From Charina bottae (taxonomy: Eukaryota; Chordata; Lepidosauria; Squamata; Charinaidae): 64,000 nt of DNA. The position numbers and the translations under genes were made by a program. Of the stretch, positions 22,768 through 33,902 are shown piece by piece. Each line of letters begins with the position of its first letter. Positions within the stretch are counted from its first letter, which is position 1. Below the pieces are notes generated by a model. That model was not told the origin of the DNA, made no database searches, and was given only the letters and a program-made list of their open reading frames with translations. The stretch covers positions 51,934,416-51,998,415 of the forward strand of contig JALMGJ010000003.1 of assembly GCA_023362775.1 (NCBI GenBank). The letters run 5' to 3'.

Positions 22768-24395
22768 ACTATGCATTATTTTAATATTTGTTGTTGACTG
22801 TGTATTTTAATGTATGTTGCTGCTAATGGTGTTTTATTTTGAGTGTAAGCAATTATGAGTCCATCAAGATTTAGCAGCATAAAAACTTAAAGTCACAAAT
22901 ATGGGCTTCAGACATTGAAATGAAAATATTTATAGAGATTTCAGCTGATCATAAAAAAGTTTGGTCTCAGATCATCACTGTTGCAATCAGCACAGTAAAA
23001 GTGTGGGTTACAGACTGCAAAGGGTTGGGTTACTTCCCTGCTTTTACTATTTCTCTAGCAAATATTTTGGTGAAGGGGGGAGGAAATCTGAGTAATTCAA
23101 TACAGTGAGTATAACACAGATTGTTAATTTTAAGTGTAGTGAAATCACAGCAGGCTTTGATTGAGAGGAGCCAAAATAAACATGTGAAATCTTTGCCTTT
23201 TTGAAAAGGATAGACCACATCCTTCATTTGGTAGCCAAATGGTTCCAAGATTTCATCACAAAATGCCATCAAAGGAGCCCTTTCTTGAGGTATACAGTTG
23301 CTGAAAGGTGAGGCAACAGGGCACATTTCTGATATGTGCTGCCGTTTGTGGCTTGATTGTTTGCATGTTGTACATTTACCTCAAATTCAGCAGACCAGGG
23401 AAACAAGGGTCAGGATGTCAAAAGGTATCTATGATTAATCTGGACTTGACTGGATGATGAATAGCCTCCCAAAAGCTGACAGTGTAAGAGCACCTCTGCC
23501 AACATGCATAAACATATAAACAATATTTTTGAAATAATATAAAGACAAATTACAGTTCAAAGTGAGTCCTATCTGAATGTCAGTTTTAATGATAGAAACA
23601 AAGCCTTCCACTGGGAGATAGAAACCAGACCTTCTAAGAGACTTCACAAATGTCTGAAGCCTTGATGACTAAAAGGAACATATATTCTTACTTTCTCATT
23701 ATTATTTTTTCTGTGATCATCCACTCAATCGCTATTTGTAGCAACAAATTGCATTTTTTTTTAAATTGCATTTTTTTAAAAAAGGAGAAAAAATAAACTT
23801 TCTCTTATTTTGAAGCTGTTTATAACATTTAATCCCAATTTACTGCATTGCAAAGGTGTCCTTGCCATTCTTTATGAGACTATAGGCTGTTTTTCTGAGG
23901 TTACCTCAGTTTGCCCTTTATTATTATGGATTATTTTTTTCTGCTCTGTATGTTCAAAGATGTTCATCTGTGTATTATTGTTTGGATCTTTCTCACAACC
24001 ATTTCCCTCCAATTCACGTACTTGACCATGACTCAATTTGCCTTTCATGAGCAATGGGTTCCTGCTTTGAAGTAGACAGTAGTCAGGAGGCTAATTTTGT
24101 GCGATATGAGGATCCAACAAACTTCCTGTAAACTGACTTTTTGGCTTTGAAGTGGGTTTCTGTTTCATAGCACAAATAATACTATTACATAAACTCCTCT
24201 AATATTGTAATAATACACTGATTACCCAAGTAATGATAAATTTAAAAACTGAAAACTAAAAGCTATTATATAAAGTGAATATCCCCTGACAGCTTTTTAA
24301 TTAAGAAATATCAATCCAAAAATGATATTGTAGGTAAATGTGGGGATTTTACCTACTTTACCTACCTAGCCAGAAAAGCCACTTTGTACTGCTTA
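22768..24395. other. No recognised feature
   Basis: No TE motif was found in this 1.6 kb. It contains A/T homopolymer runs at 23753-23790. Possibly unique intergenic sequence. Confidence 0.4.
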
Positions 24396-24407
24396 CTTAC
24401 ACCTTTA

Positions 24408-24734
24408 AAAAGGTAAAGGTTCCCCCCGCACATTTGTACAGTCGTGTCCGACTCTAGGGGCCGGTGCTCATCTCCGTTTGTTAGCTGAAGAGCCAGCGTT
24501 GTCCGAAGACGCTTCCACGGTCATGTGGCCGGCGTACGCGGAACGCTGTTACCTACCCACCGAAGGGGTACCTATTAATCTACTTGCATTTGCATGCTTT
24601 CGAATTGCTAGGTTGGCAAGAGCTGGAGCTAGTGCGGGAGCTCACTCCGCACGCAGGGCTAGGGATTCGAACCTCCGAACTTGTGACCTTCCGATCGACA
24701 AGCCTCGTGTCTTACCCGCTGAGCCACCACGCCC
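24408..24734 (-). repeat. Sauria-type tRNA SINE, full length
   Basis: Read on the minus strand it has A box TGGCTCAGCGGGTAAG, B box GGTTCGAATCCC, the CCAGCTCTTGCCAACC body and the end AGTCGGACACGACTG followed by CCTTTACC. A 12-bp duplication, cttacaccttta, lies at 24396-24407 and 24735-24746. It is well preserved, including both Pol III boxes. Confidence 0.93.
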
Positions 24735-24746
24735 CTTACACCTTTA

Positions 24747-25471
24747 CACTTATACCTTTAGTTGCCTATTATTTTATCCCAAATGAGGAGATATTGTTAG
24801 AACCCATGAAAAATAGAATGCAGACTAGCCTTCATGTATGTGAGTAAGTGAATGAGTGTGCATTCTTGGTAGTAGTGGGAATTTCTGCTAGGACTTTTTT
24901 TGCCATATTGTACATTTCATCCAGAAATAAACTCTAGTTTATTCAGCTCATGTACACAGATGGGAATTTCACAGTGCTGATGATTTCAGTATTTGGAACA
25001 CCTTTCTCTCTTTTATTTGTTCCAAACAGCCTTTTCAGGACTGATTTTGTCTGACATTATTTTGCAAAGCCCTGGGTTCAAACATCTACAAGCAAGATGC
25101 CTAAATAGAAGAGTGATGTGGCAATACAAGATGAGAAGAACCACTTATTTTTCTCGATTCTGACAGAACATAATCTTTCTGAACAGTATTCTCCCATCTC
25201 CTTGGATGCTAAATGCTACACGGTACTGCTTTGATGTCTTAGAGTGTTTGCAAGAAAGGAAGACAGGTATCTTTAAAATCCAATTGCCTCCACCTATGGT
25301 TTGAGATATATCTGTTTGCACAGGGCTTTTCGATTCTCCTATCTGGTTTTCCATCACCTGCCATAATTATTTATTAATTAAATGCTGTTAAATGCTATTT
25401 TTCAATGTCTCATTTTATTGTGTTTATTATAACTTTTTATATAAGCTGTTTATATAAATTCCACCATAAAT
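24747..25471. other. No recognised feature
   Basis: AT-rich sequence up to the LTR. No TE motif identified. Confidence 0.35.
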
Positions 25472-25837
25472 TGTAAGGCACTCCATCCGATATCTATAAT
25501 CTCCCTGCTCTAGAGTAACTCACAGACACATGAGTTCTTAGAAGCAGAAGAGTTTATTATAGCATACAGAAGCTAGCACGAACAAAGACTTGAATGGCTG
25601 AAACCAGTAAAGCATGCACATTTAAATCTTCCCCCCTACCAAGGTTCTTTGGTGGTGACACCTGTAGCTCGTGTCTTTCCTGCTCAGATATCCGCTCCCA
25701 GAGATGTGTATTCGGGATCGTCAGCTAGGTGTGAACCGGTCTACTTCAAAGCCGGTGTCTCTTTCGTGTCAGTTGCAGCCTCCTGAAATGTGCATATCAG
25801 TCTAGCGTCTTTGGTAGAGGTCTGCCGATCTCTGACA
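25472..25837 (-). mobile_element. Long terminal repeat of a Ty3/gypsy element
   Basis: The interval is bounded by TG on the left and CA on the right (TGTAAGGC...CTCTGACA), as expected for an LTR read on either strand. On the minus strand it contains an AATAAA signal near 25555. The internal side (25838-25870) carries a G-rich purine stretch on the minus strand, GGGGGTGGGGGGGAGC, consistent with a polypurine tract. It lies downstream of the pol frame ending at 25981. There is only one LTR, because the 5' half of the element is missing, so the boundaries cannot be checked against a partner. Confidence 0.65.
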
Positions 25838-25980
25838 TGCTCCCGGCCCAAGATGCTCCCCCCCACCCCCTTAGCTGCGTGTGTTATTAACCCAACAAAT
25901 TAATTACACAGTTCCAGACCTTTCCTGTGAGGAGAGAGCACAAAAGTATTTTAGCATATTGCATTGTTCAGCCGCCTGTT

Positions 25981-28119
25981 TCAATGTGGTTTGTCCGGGA
26001 ACTCTCTGTGAAAGGTTTTTACTAATTTGGGAGCGCGTGTGTGTTTCGCCATAACCCACTCCCTGTCTCCAATCGGTAGATGTTGCCACTTCACTAGATA
26101 CTGCAACTGCCCCTTGTGCCATCTGGAATCCAGGATCCTATCAATTTCAAAGTATGGTTCTCCCTCAACCAATAATGGGGTGGGTTCCTCTGGTTCTGGA
26201 TGCCATTGCTGTGAACTGTGGTGTTGTTTTAACAAACTAATGTGAAAAACTGGGTGTACCTTTCTTAGTGCCTTTGGCAATAGCAATTTTGCCGTTACTG
26301 GATTGATGACCTCAATGATTGGAAATGGACATATGAATTTTTGAGCCAGTTTCCGTGACGGCTATGTTGCCCTCAGATTTTTTGTTGACAGATACACCTT
26401 GTCCCCTACTTTCAACTCCCATTCTTCTGCCCGTTTTCGATCTGCGTGCTTTTTGTATCTTGCCTTGGCTTCCCGCAATGTTTCTACCATGACTGGCCAA
26501 TTACTGGTTATCTTCGCTATCCAGGCATCCGCTTTCAAAGGTTGCTCTAGTTCTGTGGTGTTGGACATGGCCAGTTCGGGGATGGGGACAAATTCCTGCC
26601 CTGTAGCTACTTTGAATGGCGAAAACCCCGTGCTTTGGTGAAGCGCGTTATTGTAAGCAACCTTTGCGAACGGCAACAGTTCAGCCCAATCATTCTGTTG
26701 GTAATTAATGTAGCATCTAAGGTACTGCTGCAATGTGGCATTAATGCGTTCACTTGCTTCGTCTGTGCACGGATGGAATGCACTACTGAGCCCCTGTTCC
26801 GATGCAATTAGCTTTAAAAACGCCCGCCAGAACTTGCAAGTGAAAGTGCTGCCGCGATCACTGATTATGCGTTCCGGCGTTCCATGAGCTCTATAAATGT
26901 GCTGAATGAACATCCTAGCTAGTTTTGGAGCATTTGGTATTCCCTTGCAAGCAATGAAATGTGCCTGTTTAGAAAATAAGTCTGTGACCACCCAAATGGC
27001 TGTGTTCTTTCTGCTCATCGGTAAGTCAACTATAAAATCCATAGCAATTTGCTTCCATGGCTGTGTGGGGTTTGCAACCTCTTGTAATTTCCCTGTGGGT
27101 TTTCCCATTTTCCGTTTGGCGGTTGCACACACTGGGCATGAGCGCACATAGGCTTTAACGACTGTGCGCAGTGATGGCCACCAAAATTTGCGCCGGATTA
27201 AATGTAGAGTTTTCACAAATCCGAAGTGCTCTGCCGTTTTGTGATCGTGATGTAGGTTCAAGACCTTTTGCCTTAAAGGCTCAGGGACATAGGCTTTGTT
27301 GTCTTTCCACCCCACTCCATCTTTCTCCACTAGGGTGTGTTTGTGTTCCCCCCACCATGCGTCTGTCACTGTTGCCGCCCGCAGTTCGTCTGTCAATTGG
27401 TCGCTCTCTGCCGCACGCTTCGCGCTGCTGCGGGTGATCGCCATGTTGCCCTCCCCCCTCTCTTCCTTTGCCGCTTGGCTCTGAGCCGCCGCTGGCAGCG
27501 AAGGGATGAGTGGCTCTATAACTTCCTCCATCCTGCTTTCATGTTGCGGCAGTCGTGACAACGCGTCTGCCAGGTAGTTTTTTCCCCCAGGGAAGTACTT
27601 CAGTGTGAAATTAAATCTACTGAGGAACTCTGCCCACCGTAGGTGTTTTGGATTTAGTTTTCTGGGGGACTTGAGAGCTTCCAAGTTTTTGCGGTCAGTC
27701 CACACTTGGAACGTTTCTGCTGCCCCTTCCAAGAGGTGTCGCCATGTGCTCAGGGCATGTTTAACAGCAAACGCCTCTTTCTCCCAAATATGCCATCGTC
27801 TCTCCGTTGGATTAAATTTCCGGGAAATGTAAGCACATGGTTTTACTTTCCCACTGTCATCTGCCTGCAGTAGTATGGCTCCAACTGCGCTAAAAGATGC
27901 GTCCGTATGTATGATGAATGGTTTGTCTACCTCTGGGTGTTTGAGGATGGGCTCATTGGTGAATTTTACTTTTAACTTGTCAAAGGCTTCCTGACATTCT
28001 TGGGTCCACACGAGTTTCATGCTCGGTGGCGGGGCTTTTGCTTTCGCCCCCTTGCCTTTTGTTTTTAGTAAGTCAGTCAGGGGCTTCTTGTCCATTTGGC
28101 CAGAATGGAAAATTTGCAA
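25981..28119 (-). pseudogene. Ty3/gypsy chromovirus pol, RNase H to chromodomain
   Basis: One minus-strand frame with a single internal TAG at 26362-26364. From the N-terminal side it encodes the RT/RNase H junction (PLTDLLKTKG), RNase H (HTDASFSAVGAIL, KHALSTWRHLLEGA), the H2C2 zinc finger (HHDHKTAEHFGF...CPVCATAK), the integrase core (AMDFIVDLP, IISDRGSTFT, SERINATLQQYL), then after the TAG a C-terminal part with KVHPVFHISLLK and a chromodomain (EIDRILDSRW, YLVKWQHLP). This order defines a chromovirus-type Metaviridae element. The RT palm, protease and gag are absent: upstream of 28119 the frame meets a stop and TE homology fades. Apart from the one stop the frame is open, suggesting a fairly young but 5'-deleted copy. 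Confidence 0.93.
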
Positions 28120-31110
28120 GACTGATCAGTTCCACTCCAGTGAAACAATGCTGTGAGGGAGAGACAGTTAATGGCTGCTAGCAATCAGCAGCATTCAGAG
28201 GTAGAGTAGGCACAATGGTGTTAGAGCAGACAAAATGGAATTATCTCCCTCCCATAGTAATAACAACTTATTTTTTTACAAACACGTCTATTGGTCTTTT
28301 GACATTTATTTAACAACAGGTCTAGTCATCCTCCAACCAACATACCAGTGAATATAAGGAGCCTGTATAATGTCTGAATGGCACTTTGTGAATCACAGGT
28401 CAGGCATTACAAGGGCAGATGCCCACGCAGAAGTAACTAGGATTCTGGTTTCTCCTGCAGCCAGAACCAAAATGGCCACAGAGGTAGTGCCCAGTGACTG
28501 AAGAAGAGGGACCAGGCGCACAGTAGCCTCAACCCCTCAACAGAAGCTTGAGATATGCCAGCTACTAACCAAAGCATCACCAATATTGTGAATGAAGCAT
28601 CTTAGATCATTTGTACACCAAGATTTGTATCAGGAGAAGATGAAAAATGCTACTTTAAAATTGGAAAGAGCTAGGGAAAATTTTAGGCTGCCTCCACAAT
28701 GGACTGGGGATAAGAAAAAGATTGTTTCATGAGAATCTGTCCTTTAGAAACAACTAGTTGTCATCATCATGCTTGCAGTTAGCAAGTATGAGGATGAGCC
28801 CTCTGTTTTAGGCAAGGCAAGTATTTGGTGATTACCAAAAACAGCCTCTGCTAGACTAACAGAATATCCAAAACTCTGCTGTCAATTCAAATGGTTCATA
28901 TGTTGACATTGTACTGAAGTGCACACTTTAATACAAATACCCAGCATGCTTTATGCTAAATGCACTTGGTTTCCATGATTCTGTGTTACAAACAAACAAC
29001 ATTTTGAAGCTAAACTCTCAGTCTACATTCATATTGCAGCATGGACTATTTTCTAGTTACTGATTTCACAACTCCAGCTGGGCTTTGTTTGGCAAAATAT
29101 TGGATTTTTATGAGAGGAGAAAGCTATAAATCAATTGTCACCAGAGGACACCATATACTATGTGGCATATTCATGACATCACCAGCATGTATTGCTTTAA
29201 AGAGAGCTATTTGCCTATAAAACTGCCAACAAAATATGAACTCTGGAGCAGCAGACATCACTTGGAGAGATCTTCCTCTCCCTGCTGTCTCACAACTCTG
29301 TAAAATTTTGAAAGCCCAAGAACATTGTTCATAAAGAAGATTCAAATTCAAACATGTATCCAAATAGTTTGACCAGCTCCTGGAGAGAATCTGCCATCAT
29401 TCAGAAAGTTAATAAATATGAGACTAACATTGTATCAACCTCTTACACCCATTCCTGTAGATAAACATAAAGTTCAGACAATGTCCTCTGTGTGACTGCA
29501 AAGAAAATACTTATATTTGAAAACGGGGGCCAAACTAGATTTTGTTTTATGTGCTTATGAGCCATAGCTGGGTGTAATTAATTAATACTAAATTTATTAA
29601 TGCTGAACGGTTCTCATTGGGACAATAGCGAATAAGGAGGGAAATATTCCCTTCTCCTGTGTTTTCCTGACAACTCAACAGCAGGTTTGTAATTAACTTT
29701 ATGAAAAAGTTTCCAATTGCGCCAATGAGCGGGTTTCTTTTTCTCTAGAGTTTAAACTTCATTTGTTTTATTTATTTACTTCTAAGTTTTACTAATCACC
29801 CTGTAGCTAGCATCTCTCTGTGTGACATTTAACAAAAGCATAACTAGAATTCATGTAAATCAGATTAAAAACAGAGACCTGGTTTAATTGTTGCATGGGA
29901 GACAGTTTTTGCTAGCCTGCTGCTGAGAGGGAACAGTTTTAACTCCTTTCATATGATCTGTGGTCACAGGGAGAATCATTTCCTTGCACTAAATAGCATT
30001 TTTTCTTTTTGAAAAAAATCCAAAAAGAAGGTTGTTATTGCTAATCAAACTATTATATAGCAGCAGATTTGGTTGTCACGTACTACTGTGAAAAGTTTAC
30101 TTACAGTTTTAAAATAGATTCAAAATAAGGGATAACAGTATCCATCAGTGATGTTAGTATTGGAATTAGGTCTTTCCCCTATGGACCTTTTAACCTTGAT
30201 TGTACATTAATTTTATGTGCATGGATACTATTTCTATTTTTACGTGAGCATTTGCAAGCTAAGAAGCTCTAAGTGGCTTCTTACTTACAGTAGAGCAAAT
30301 TTCCCTAAATTCCATCTGTCAAATCCCACACAACCAAAACAGATACAATATGACTGAAATAATCTGATTTCAGTCCTTTCAGCTGCCTCTGACCGCCCAG
30401 GCAGTGAATCTTTTAGCTCTTTTTTCTGAGGCTTACTTTGAAGCTTCCTGAAACTTCTAGAGCTTTCTGGGTTTTGCTGCCTGCCAGGAGCTTCACCATC
30501 ACCTTGTAGTGCAGCTTCCGGCCTATCAACCATTAGCAATGGCCTATAGATGATTGGGGCAATTGGTTCTCTCAGTGTAGAAGGCTTTCTTTTCCTCCAA
30601 TGCTGTGTTCTTCTCAGCCACAGAACAATTCACCAACTACACATTTGAAACTCCTGGCCAACAGCACCCATGGGGGAAGAGTTATAGACAAAGCAGGGAA
30701 GGAAGATGGCAGACACAGTGCTGCAATCCAAGCTCCATCCATTTATGGATGTGTGCAATGGCAACGCCCATACAAAAGTGCAGCACTTAGATTACAATAC
30801 TGCATCTGCCATCTTTTAATCAATCCCCTGTGGATTCCCCTGCTCTTAGCTATAATTTCATGTTCCTTACAGACTTTCTAGCGACCCATTCAAATTTGCA
30901 GACATCTTGACCAATCCAAATTGTTATTTCACTTTTTTCCCGGTTCCTAAAATAACCATAGACAGTCGTATGCCCACTGGCTTACTCAATTAAATTACAC
31001 AGTTTCCCCAAATATCACAACAACCAAATATAAATGCAATGGCTTTATTCCCTGAAGGAGCCTGCTGATGTCATTGGGAGAGGGGTAGTGAGTTTTGGGG
31101 ACACCAGAAA
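28120..31110. other. Large unassigned stretch
   Basis: About 3 kb without clear TE signatures. A segment at 29550-29800 has several TAATTA steps and looks less repeat-like than its surroundings, but I cannot judge conservation without comparison. Confidence 0.4.
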
Positions 31111-31119
31111 TAGTTCATT

Positions 31120-31200
31120 TGGCCCAGTTAGTTAATCCCGTTGGGGGAGATGGGTGGTGATATAAATGTAAATAATAAATATAAATAAATAAATAAATAA
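31120..31200 (+). repeat. L2/CR1-group LINE 3' end
   Basis: TTAATCCCGTTGGGGGAG followed by GATGGGTGGTGATATAAAT and an (AAAT)n tail matches the common terminus of these LINEs. There is no coding part. Confidence 0.6.
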
Positions 31201-31816
31201 TCCCAAAGTGGTCAGATTTAGCCTGAAGGAGACCCACTCTTCCAAGGATTAAACTAACTCTACCCAATATACCATATCATGTTAACATCAAAACCCGGTC
31301 AATTGTTAATTTTTTCCTATATAATACTTCAAGAAAAAGAGCAGTAGAAGCAGACCTCTTCATTACAAAATTAGCTGGCAACACAAAGCACAGCTCCAAA
31401 CCCTCCTTAGTTGCAGCATCACACCACTCATTCCCTGCCTGGCCAGGCGGAAGGGGCTTATGGTGTATTCTCCTGGTGCAACACAGTTCTTGAGACAAAA
31501 GGAGGAACTCCGTGTTCCCCAAATGTGACTTAGGAGGAAATAAAACTCAGTCTTGGAGTAATAAACAACTAGCTGGAATACAAAATATTGTAGTTCAAAT
31601 TGTTGGCCTTTCTGGAGAAATTATAAATGTCTGTTTCCCCTCTCTCCTTCTGCAGCTGGCTGGTGGAATGGGCCTGCCAGATGACAGTTGGAAGAAGGAG
31701 GAACCTAATCAAGCTGACTTCTCCACTCAGCTGAAAACAGTCCTGCTGCAACCATCTCCATGAACCCTTTCCCCTATCCATTCAAGGTATGGTGAAAGTG
31801 AATTGGTGCGGAATCT

Positions 31817-32048
31817 TTGCATATATACTTGCATATAAGCCCATCTGCGGATAAGCCAACCCACATTTTTCATGGTATTTTGAAAATTTGAGGGTCTGTT
31901 TATTCATGGATGGGCTTATCCACAAGTATATACGGGAAATACGGGTACTTAAAAAATATATTACAGTACCGCGGATAAGCTGAACCCAATTTCTTGAGTG
32001 TATTTTGGCACCTGAAATTCTCGGCTTATCCACAAGTGTATATGGTAA
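31817..32048. repeat. Inverted-repeat element with repeated ATAAGCC motifs
   Basis: ATATACTTGCATATAAGCCC (near 31822) is matched in inverse form by GGGCTTATCCACAAGTATAT (near 31912) and again by CGGCTTATCCACAAGTGTAT (near 32022). A GCGGATAAGC motif occurs at 31848 and 31972. The layout looks like two tandem copies, or one copy with a duplicated end, of a small DNA transposon. I cannot name the superfamily and found no target duplication. Confidence 0.55.
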
Positions 32049-33424
32049 ACTGTCAGCTGCTGTGGAACTTTGAGTTCATGTGGGTTAGTCTGAAAATAAA
32101 CTGGCTGGTACCTTTGTTTCTACTTTCTCATACCCTGATTTCCTTAAATTTCCTTATTTTTCTTTTTTTAATATAATTGTTATTAAAACGTTTAAAAGAG
32201 AAGATAAAAACTAATACTAACTAATATAAAGTAAGGAAGAAAAAAGGAAAAGAAAGAAGTCAAAGAGAAAGAAAAAAGTGCAAGAAAAGAAAAAAAAAGT
32301 TAAAGAAAAATAAATTTGCTTATCCTTAAATTCACTTATTGAGGAAGGAGAGCCAGCCTTTAACTGGGATAAAGCTTTTACGCACTGCAGTTCCTCTTCC
32401 GAATTAACAGATCTATGGTAGCAAACAACCAAATATCATCAGAAATTTATACTAAAGTATTCTCTTTCTGTCCTCCTTCCCTTTCCCTGGCCTTTTTATT
32501 ACCCTCTCTGTGCATTTCCCTAGCAATTAGAGAGGAAATCAGGAAGGCAGCTCCAAACACTAAAACTGTAGCCCCCAGTTGATCAAGACCACAGAAGCCT
32601 GCTAACATGAACTGTAAAAAAATTAAACCAAAATAGAAGAAGTCTCTTTGGGGTTGAAAGTTCCACGAGGCAGAGAGATTTTGAATGAACCTATGAATAC
32701 CTGCAGACGGAATTCTGATTGTAGACATCAGTCTTGTGCCAAAAAGCCTCTTTGCGAAGAGGTTTTAAATTATGATTCAAGTAAGGCTGAGAGGTTCACG
32801 GAAAGGTTATGTTTCTTCTGCCTCTTTTAAACTGAAATACTATCTTTCTTCCCACAACGTTAATTAGATAGCGGATAATTAATTTCTTCTTTTAAATAGG
32901 AAAGAAAGTGTGCTTATTTTTTTACTTCCTTTTAATTGATGCCTGTTAGAGTGGTGATAATAAGAAAGGAAGCAAAGGTAAAGCCCTGTAAACAGAATAA
33001 TCAGAGGAGTAATATAACAAAGACAACAAAGGCATAAGTAGAGCGATGGAAGTAATAAAGGTTCAGAAAGTTTTTTTAAAAAATCACCAGAGTTCATCTA
33101 TCACCTCCACGCATACACATCTAACATTCAGTCAGATTCACCACAGCCAGTTCACTATGTATTGCTCCGAGGACCTCCATGCTGTCCTGTACAAGGCGGC
33201 TGGCTACAGTGGCTAGCCACCCTGAAAGACTACCCAGCCTGGACACAATGAAGCAACTCCTGTAGATGGGAAGGTGGGAGAGCAGCAAGTGGCCTTGGGC
33301 CTAATTCATTGCCCATCCCAGTCTAGTGCCCAAGGAGAGTGCTTCTTTGTGTCTAATGGTAGAACTATCCTTGATCTTGAGTCAGGTGCTTTAAGAACAG
33401 TCATCAAGAACAATCGTGTGGCCT
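32049..33424. other. Unassigned; purine-rich block at 32215-32310
   Basis: A run of A and G rich sequence (AAGGAAGAAAAAAGGAAAAG and onward) covers about 95 bp. The rest shows no TE motif. Confidence 0.4.
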
Positions 33425-33435
33425 AAGAACATCTA

Positions 33436-33891
33436 AGAACCCTGACTGCTCATTGGAAGGACAGATACTGAAGCTGAAGCTCAAATACTTTGGCCACCTA
33501 ATGCGAAGAGAGGAGTCACTGGAAAAGACCCTGATGCTGGGAAAGACTGAAGGCAAAAGGAGAAGGGGACGGCAGAGGATGAGATGGTTAGATAGTATCA
33601 CCGATGTAATGAACATGAATTTGAGTAAACTCCGGGAGACAGTGGAGGACAGGAAGGCCTGGCGTGCTATGGTCCATGGGCTCACGAAGAGTCGGACACG
33701 ACTTAACAACTGAACAACAACAACAAACCAACCTGTACTGTAAGCAACCACTCAATGTTGGTTTTTTGCTCAGAGAAATCTGTTTCAGACTTACAGTTGC
33801 ATCTCTGTCTGTCTGTCTATTTTATATGGCTGCCTACTTGCAAAGCAACTTGACTAAACAACACGACTAAACGACTGAACAACAAAAACAA
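33436..33891 (+). mobile_element. BovB 3' fragment plus about 124 bp of extra 3' sequence, one insertion
   Basis: Part 1 (33438-33727) is the subfamily B BovB C-terminus (EGQILKLKLKYFGHLMRREE, GRQRMRWLDSITDVMNMNL) ending in CGACTTAACAACTGAACAAC. Part 2 (33728-33851) is not BovB and matches 54467-54590 in inverse orientation with about three differences. Part 3 (33852-33891) is a second BovB-like end, ACACGACTAAACGACTGAAC followed by AACAAAAAC. An 11-bp duplication, aagaacatcta, sits at 33425-33435 and 33892-33902, outside all three parts. That makes the whole a single retrotransposition product. Confidence 0.88.
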
Positions 33892-33902
33892 AAGAACATC
33901 TA

